This document shows positions 1-11,100 of a stretch of 64,000 bases of DNA, piece after piece. Numbering within the stretch: the first letter of the stretch is position 1; each line of letters opens with the position of its first letter. A model generated the notes under the pieces. The model saw only the letters and a program-made list of their open reading frames with translations, was not told the DNA's origin and made no database searches. This DNA is from Glandiceps talaboti (taxonomy: Eukaryota > Hemichordata > Enteropneusta > Spengelidae). The DNA lies in contig NC_135566.1 in NCBI RefSeq assembly GCF_964340395.1, forward strand, positions 14,932,501 to 14,996,500, in the 5' to 3' direction. Made by a program: the position numbers and the translations under genes.

Positions 1-2939
<2,939 letters not shown>

Positions 2940-2972
<33 letters not shown>
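2940..2972 (+). repeat. (TG)n microsatellite
   Basis: Sixteen TG units, uninterrupted. Confidence 0.95.
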
Positions 2973-2974
<2 letters not shown>

Positions 2975-3121
2975 CAACTTAAAGTGAGAAACTACTGGCT
3001 CAGTTGATTTCAAATTTGGTGGGGACATTCCTTTTGGTGTTTAGATGAAAAATTGTTCAATTGAAAGTGACTCAATCAGGGTTTTTTTTCAAGAAAACAC
3101 GAAATGCAAAAACTCTTTCAG

Positions 3122-3195
3122 TGATGCACACTGAATATTCATGAAGGAAATAATCTCTTTGAACAGTAGGCGTCATGAATATTCAGTGTGCATCA
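3122..3195. repeat. Perfect 23-bp inverted repeat with 28-bp spacer
   Basis: Arms 3122-3144 and 3173-3195 are exact reverse complements (TGATGCACACTGAATATTCA...). The same ACACTGAATATTCATGA word recurs at 46626-46646 inside another inverted-repeat element, pointing to a small mobile-element family. Confidence 0.75.
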
Positions 3196-3574
3196 ATAAA
3201 TATTCACATCTGCTCGTCCCATGAGGCAATGGGCTATTTGTCTCCACCACCATAGCGCTATGTAACAATTTAATTTTGTACATACAATTCTGATTCTCGC
3301 AATTTACCACATAACAGCAAAATATATACCTAGCCAGCAAAACTGTACACGTGTTTGTTCCCATTTGTGAATTTTACATTGAACTAATGTACCATATATT
3401 TATTATTACTGGCCGAGTACTCTTGCTTGCTGACTTCTTGTGATACCATATGGTGTAATTATGAGGAAAACTGGTATCACTCATAGAGGTATAAACGTTA
3501 TAGGGTATTATATGAATAGGGATACGATATGGATAAAAATATGAAATTGACAACTAGAGGGGATTGAACTAGAG

Positions 3575-3772
3575 TTCAATTTAACTAGGTCTGCATGTAA
3601 GAAGGGTGATGCTCAGTTTGACCCTGCCGAACAACGCAGGTTTTCCCCGGGCACTCCGGTTTCCTCCTGCTTCTTCAACACTAGGGCACTAGGGCGCTGC
3701 TCTGCGGCGACCATTCAACAAATTTCCGAATTTATTTGGACAAATAAAGATTATTATTATTATTATTATAAC
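3575..3772 (+). mobile_element. SINE/LINE 3'-end remnant with (TTA)n tail
   Basis: Contains the CCCCGGGCACTCCGGTTTCC box, seen in many marine-invertebrate interspersed repeats. It is followed by a GC-rich block (GGGCGCTGCTCTGCGGCG) and ends GGACAAATAAAGATTATTATT. GC content is far above its surroundings. Possible flanking AACTAG repeats are seen at 3581-3586 and 3768-3773. Boundaries are approximate. Confidence 0.5.
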
Positions 3773-4062
3773 TAGCAGTTAATGACCGTAATCAAAATAT
3801 GCAAATTTCATGTTCATTTCATGCTTCAAATTTGCTCCTACATATTTAACAAAAATAAAATAAAAAAAAAATAAAAAAAAATTCATGTTTCATTCGATGT
3901 AAATCATAGCCATGTTATGTAACGTAAAATCACAGCTTGCCATACTACCGTGGCTAAGCTGAGTCAATCTGTCACAAATAACATATTTGGTAACAATCAA
4001 AGGACCTCGTTAATATCGTCTATTTATGAAACAGTTAGTATTCCATCCCTGTAACGTTTGCA
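3773..4062 (+). other. Presumed 5' flank of the O-fucosyltransferase-like gene
   Basis: AT-rich, with A-runs at 3850-3885. No TATA box or CpG-rich promoter is recognisable. If exon 1 has an upstream 5' UTR exon, the true promoter lies further left. Confidence 0.25.
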
Positions 4063-4302
4063 ATGTTTCAGACTAACTCGAAGGGATATTCGATCCAACG
4101 TCGATCCGACTGTATAGTCATGTTGGAGCAGAATTTCATTACCATAGGATTTACCAGTCATTTTCGAATCTTGTTCTTCTTTACGTCCCTCATGACGTCA
4201 TTTCTTATTGTGATCTATCTACTGTATGGAGAATCAGACTTTGCCTTGTTGCCAATGAACAGATTTCAGGTTGGCTCGGATGACAACTCGTCTATCACAC
4301 AG
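4063..4302 (+). CDS. Exon 1 of the O-fucosyltransferase-like gene: N-terminus and signal anchor
   Basis: Encodes residues 1-80 and ends at CAG|GTAGGG (phase 0). The start is uncertain. The ATG at 4063 gives a 33-residue cytoplasmic tail. A second ATG at 4120 gives a 14-residue tail, more typical of a type II glycosyltransferase. The first ATG also overlaps a possible splice acceptor (TTTGCAATGTTTCAG, ending at 4070), so a 5' untranslated exon could join at 4071, leaving 4120 as the real start. The hydrophobic run RILFFFTSLMTSFLIVIYLL is the membrane anchor. The DDNSSIT stretch after it carries a glycosylation sequon. Confidence 0.6.
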
Positions 4303-5102
4303 GTAGGGATTGGTTTGTTTTTGCGATACTGGGAGCATGGGGATGGGGAGGGACTAAGGGATAACGGCTTAATGAGAGAGAGAGAGATGGGGGGGGCATG
4401 GGGAGGGGGACGGACGGACAGACAAGCCAAGTGAAGGAGATAGTTAGAAAACAGTGAAGGAGAGAGAGATATATATATACCAGAAGTCGTAACGACCACA
4501 AGACCCAAATTCATAGTATATAAGCTACATATTAGAAATATTAGTAAACCATCAACAATATTGACAATTCTATTTGTCTATTTCATGTTTTACCGCCGTG
4601 GTGACCACGTTTTAGTGACAGTTTTTCATTTAAAGGTATTTTAAAATTGATATGAAATCGACTCATTTGTGGGTGTTTGTAACACGTTTGATGAAATGAA
4701 CATCTGGATGACGTGGTGCGTATAACAATAAACAGGTTAAAAAGACAAAACATACAACGGTGCACAGCCTGAGCAGTGATGTCTATAAAAAGGTCGACGA
4801 GTCATCCACTGTGTGTTTTTCAATGATGAGTGACATGGCCTGGGTTTGTTGTCATGTGTGATGGGTGTTGTTTTAGTTACAAATAGAATCACGTGATAAT
4901 ACCAAAACTGTGTATAATTAATATGATATATGCATAATTATATATCATTTTAAAAGCAATTTCACAAAGACTGATCGAAAGTAATTTTAAAGAAAAAATG
5001 TTAAATTTACATTATGGACATACATCATAGACAACTCTATGTTGTTATCAACCCACCCCATCCCACCCCTTGCACGCACACGCACGCACGCACACACACA
5101 CG

Positions 5103-5189
<87 letters not shown>

Positions 5190-8100
5190 TCGCTCACTCG
5201 CTCGCTCACAAAAGTACATCGCCATCGGCAGGTGGGAATTGTTTCCCTCCCACCCGTTTAAACTTTAATTTCAAAACCACAGACAAGCTTGTCTGTGTGA
5301 GGACCAAAAACGAAGTAAATTAATTCATAAAGTCAAACTTACAGTTTTGTCACACCAGTGCTGGGACAAAATATTTCGACTCTCAGACTGGTCAAGTTCG
5401 TTTCGACTAACCATTTGTAATTCTATACAAACAGTTCCAAACTATTGTATGTTAACATCAACAATACAATTTACTCGAAATTCACATAATACATGCATAC
5501 TGCATAAGAAAACGATCGGAATTTTTGATAACCGGGAGTTGACTGATCTTAAAACAAAGGTTCGATAGTTGGAGACACAACGAAAAGCAATTATGGAAAT
5601 TAATTTATACAATGCTTCAAACAAATTCACTGTGGTGGTAGTAGTGGGAAACAATCAATGCCATTAAAATTATCGATGTGGTGGCAGCTGTGGGATCGAA
5701 TCCTTACCATTTATTTTAGTGTCCGTTTTACGTCTGACAACATTTAAACTCAATGTTTGGGGTTTTTTAAAATAAAAACGGTGTGATGAGGTGGGGGTTC
5801 ATATTTTGAGAAAGAAAATTGAGGGAAATTAACTTTTTTTATTTAAAAAAATCGAATCTGTGGAAGGTCACGTTTTATGCTGCAGACGTCGATCATGCTT
5901 GATTTCCCTTGGGCCTTCCCTTTGTGTTTTCCCAAGGAATATTTGAAACAACCAAATGATTTTAGGATACGTTTCTCTCTTGATTACTATCATAATTGAA
6001 AGGGCAAGGTGAACAATGATATTATAGTCCCCGTTGTCAGTCTGGGTATATAATACATCAATTGAAGTGAATTTAATTAGCATCTGTTTGGGCTACATTC
6101 AATACAAGGTCGATAATTTATTCCTACAATACTTCTTATACCCCACTGTCTGAAAATGGGAACTTCCGTTGAAATAATGGACAGACCTTTAGGGGATAGC
6201 AAAAAAAATGTTTTAACTAATTCCTCCCAGGACCCCATCTATACAAACGAAAGCTATGCAATTTACGAAATTACTGAGGAAAGAGTGGTTGGGTTCCAGG
6301 GGGATACTTCCAATGATTTGTGAATATGCTGCGCCATATGTTATGGTCACTCCTGGTTATCCATTGCAATCATTCTATTTTTGAAAGTACAAACAAAACA
6401 CTCCTGTCAAACGTAATCTGTGAGGTACGCCGTGATGGAGCGCCCTCACACATCGGTAAAATATAATGATGCGAAAGGTTAATATTCCTTTGTCTCGAAA
6501 TCTATGGAGTTGTAATATTTTCTTTGACATGTTATCACAGAATGATACCAAGTCTGTGTTGCCTTGACAACAAGGAACATAATGATCGACATTATATACG
6601 AACTACACAGCTGACTGACAACAATGTTTGTTTTTGGAGATATATGTTTTATCTTTCTGGGTTTACTCAAAAATATACGAGGAAAAGCTCTTTAAAAAAA
6701 AGAATGCCACAATTATTACAGCAAACTCACGGTCTAAAAACCAACATTCATTTGGAGCCCGTTACACAGTGTACTTTTAGTATTAATTTGCTTCATTCGA
6801 TTTTTTAAAAATTATATTTTCCATTTGCCTCAGTTTGAGTTAGAATTATCGAACATCAATATCACATTTCTGGAGGACGACGAACTGGCTTTCATGCAAG
6901 TGTCCACCGATGCCGATTCCTCTGAAATCCGATATCACTTACCGATCATTGCAGAGTTTGTTGGCGAGAATGACGTCCTCTCGTACCAATCCATCGAGCA
7001 TGCTGTATGGACCAGTTACCATAGCAACCTAGTATTTGTCATGGCACCTCTCTTCTTTCAAGAGAATTCTCAGGAACATGACGTCACTCCCGATACTGTA
7101 AAATCTTTTGAGTCAACCTTCGATATCGATAAACTGAAGGGGGTGTTGCCATTAGCAACCGTGGATGAATTCAATGCTAATTGTCACGGAAAGAACATAA
7201 GTGTTATTCTGAACAAAGGAGAATCTATGGAAACGTATGAGAACATGAAAACTGTGTTTTTTGACTCTTTTGGGGTTAAACTTCCAGAAAAAGATGGGAT
7301 ATACACAAGACTTGACGATATCGAATCTACTGATGGTACACAGAATGATGTGTCGTGTGTCGCTATACTGTATGAACTTGAACATTTTGAAGAAAGTTCG
7401 GAATCTTTGAATTTAACTGCAAAGTACCTTCAGAGGGCGCCCCACATTCAAGAAGCAGCAGGAAGGTACATGAATGAGATGTGTGAGGGTGAAGCTGTCG
7501 TTGCCTTGGACTTGACCGGTAGTGAGCTTGTAAGGTAAGTTAATACTGTTGTTATTACCAGGTGATAAATTTTACCGCAAATTACAGGGTTTGTTTAATG
7601 ATAATATTAGTATTACTAGTAATGGAAAATTGGACAACTTAAATGCCAAAAAACACGATAAAATATAATTCAATGTCAAAACTAAAAGTCACAAACTGTT
7701 TTGTAGGGCCGAGACAGTAAAACAAAATAAGTGTAGTTTTTCAAGTGTGTCCATGTTGTGTTTTATTTTTACTAGTTGTTTGAGCTCAGACACTGAATGC
7801 GAGGAAACTACCAATGGTGACGTCATCAGTGATCTGGAAGGTCTACTAGAAAGCAATAACATCAGTTGTATGTATGTGGTAGCTTCACAATCTAAGGTAA
7901 GACTATTGATTTGTTGTTGGTTTTTTGTACCATTAGGTAATATTCCCATATTATTTGTTCCTAAAAGGAAAAATACAAATGACCTTTAGGGACTTGTCAC
8001 TACAAGGTGAAAAGCAAGCAGTGATAAATTGTTTGTTGGGTAAATATAGATCTTATTACCACACTCAAAGTAGACTCTGTAAAATCCGTCGTGTTGTTCA

Positions 8101-11100
8101 GCCCTGTCAAGCTTCTAAGTTCTATTGAAAGCCCAATCCGTGACGTAGCGAAAATATTACACCAGGTGTTAAATTTAAATATTCATAAAGTACGTAAAGG
8201 AAAAAGTAGGGCACGCGAAGACACTTTGTACAGACAGGGCGCCGACAACTGTGACCTCCGAGATGGCTTAAAGTTAAACTTGCAGACCTTGCAAGTGTCA
8301 CAGTATTCATCACTATACCGAAGAAAAACATCATTTTGGCAGCCCAGGAGGCCGCAGCCGAGAAGACCCAGCCACTCAAACATCGACACATCACGTCCAG
8401 ACAGCCTTAATGTTATTCGTCGTCATCCGGGGAGAACGGCTTCAACCCAGCCACCCACAGCACCTGCAACCACACCTGATCAACCACCTGTTTTGTCCAG
8501 ACCATGGAATATTCACGAAAACAAACAAACAAACAAACAAACAAACATGAATAAATAGAAACACTGACAAACATCAGCAACAGAGTAATTACAAATTAGT
8601 ATCAACAATGTTTCTTTGAACAAGAATAACTGTGTTTTCAGAAATACGAAATGGTCACAATACATATACAATTGTCACCATTTCGCATATACATGCCGTT
8701 CTACAGTCTTAAAAGTTGAGATAATCATAGGGTTGGTGCTTTGTTTCTGAACAATAGTTATATGTGATGGATTCATTTCCAAATTCGTGTATTCTACTAC
8801 CGTTGGATGATGTGGCTTTAATAACTCCCGACTTCATAATCCGACAGATTCATAATTAGTGAACCTGTGTAGTCACGAGGGACTATGGAAGTAGACGATA
8901 GTTTGTTGGTTGGTCAGTCAGTTGTCTGCACAAATGACATGGCGCTAAAATCTACTAATATATCAAGGCTATCGTCATTCGATGATGCAGTTATGTGCCG
9001 TAACACCAAAGCCATGATATATAGATGGCGCCCTCATCATGTCTTTATTTTATGCCCTTGTTTTTATTACTATTCATGTATGCATTCCACTGCAAGTTAT
9101 CAACCAATCATATGTACCCCATCCACCTGTACGAGTATCTTAAAAGTCTAATTTGCAGCTGCAGATTGCAACGTGGTAGGCAGTCATTCTTTTCATTTCG
9201 GTCGTTCAAGTAGTCAGTCAGCTTAGGGCAGTCTTGTATCGTAGCTACAATCAGTCTCGTGGAGTGTGGTAAATGTTAGCAGTTCGTGACTTCGAAGTAT
9301 GTGAGAGATTCCTCCAGGCCGCCTGTAGTCAACATTGCCGTAGTATTATGCATGGTAAAAAGTCGTCGACCCAAAAATATAACGATTCCTCGGGAAGAAG
9401 CAGAAGACGCCGTCCGAATAGGAGCCATTTTATAACAAAACCGTGAGTTCTACACAACTTTATCATATTCCCAATTGCTCATTCAATTACGATGTAAATG
9501 ACCTACTCCGCCGGTGCTGTCGTTTTATTTGGACGTTGTTGGTCGGAGTGAAACTGTCTCCCTTCGTAATTACACAGGGGAAACAGTAGTACTAGTACGC
9601 TATCGAAAAGACTGAAGTATTCAAGTTAGTTCTTGAAGTCTTTGCTACAGCGTATAGACTGCCTTAGGTTCGATTCGTTCTCGCACAGTGTCTTATTATA
9701 TTGTCCATTGTGTGTACGACATTATCGTTTGTTTTATAGTGTTTAACTATTCGTAGTATTCTGAGCTTCTAGGGGGAGACCTACTACGATCCCCCATGAG
9801 AAGTGGACATAGCTCCATCTCAAGTATAATTCCTCCTATTTTTTACTGTCAAGATCATTTAGGTGCTATTAAACTATACATTTTTGTTAGAAATTTCAAC
9901 CCTATGTATTTTGCTAATTACATGTTGGGTGTTGTATTGTAAAGCTTGGAAATTATTGCCCAAACGGGTCTGAATAGCCTAAACAATGGCTTTTAAGTGT
10001 TAGAAAACCTCCAGAGCTTGGGGGGGGGGGGGATACCGCTTGGACCCCATGAGGTGTACACATCCCCATTTCAAGCTTCCCCTTACCATGCTATTAAACT
10101 CCTTTTTGAGTATATTTAGTGTAACTATTATATAAATTTAGTATGATGTTATCTTATAAAGTATTTAGTCAAGCAGTCCACTATGAGTCACAGTCAAATG
10201 CCTGTCTTGTAAATATGATTTAGAATTAAGTGAGGGGGGGGGGGTCGGGTCAGCCTGTTTTTGGTTTTACAGAGAGGGGGGTGTCAGTGAATTTTCATCA
10301 GCTTGATGGAAAAAATCCACCGGAAAAACTGACTGGTCCCTAAGTGTAATTATCAAATGTCCAAATGATTGCTCATTCCAACTTTTTCTTCTTAGCAATT
10401 AAGTGTATTCAAATGAATTACATTTATGTTCATCTCAAATCAATTAATATTCTATTTTTTATCTGAATACTTGTAGTTATTAGAGAATCCAGTTTATTTT
10501 GTTTCTTGATATTTTTTGTAATCATCTAACACATTTATAGTATTGTGATTTACGTTTTATTTATTGTAAGCAAATTAGTATTGTGATTTGTTTTCTTTAT
10601 TTAGACTGAATTACATCATATTGATTGGATAGTTGTCTTCTAGACCATTGATTATATGAACTTTATGCTAATGAATTTTATACAATGAACTTTATGCTAA
10701 TGAACTTTATGCTAATGAATTTTATACAATGAACTTTATGCTAATGAACTTTATGCTAATGAATTTTATACAATGAACTTTATGCTAATGAACTTTATGC
10801 TAATTAACTTTATGCCAATGAACTTTAGCCAGTGAACTTTATGCTAATGCTGCCAATCCCAGACCCCAATTTAGACCCATTTTGACCAAAAACCAATACC
10901 CCATTTTAGACCAAAATACATAATCACCGATATGAAAATGTCAACCAGTGAAGTAGTGGGGGGAAATTCGGAACCAGTCGAGAATTTATTATGTGGTTCC
11001 TTCCAGGACTCTATTTTAGACGAAACAAAATTTAAAATTGTGTCAAGTGGACCCCATTTTAGACCGAAGGATGAATAACCCTACCCCAAAGGGCAGCACA

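Larger units (their letters stand above)
4303..6833 (+). other. Intron 1 of the O-fucosyltransferase-like gene
   Basis: 2.5-kb intron holding a purine-rich low-complexity patch (4370-4480), a long (CA)n tract, and a dispersed-repeat copy at 5670-5830. No further exon is seen; an additional in-phase cassette exon cannot be excluded. Confidence 0.55.

Noticed and set aside
5676-5705. tRNA box-B-like GGGATCGAATCC
   Set aside because: No acceptor stem, D-arm or anticodon arm can be built around it, and the second copy at 12615 has lost the motif.
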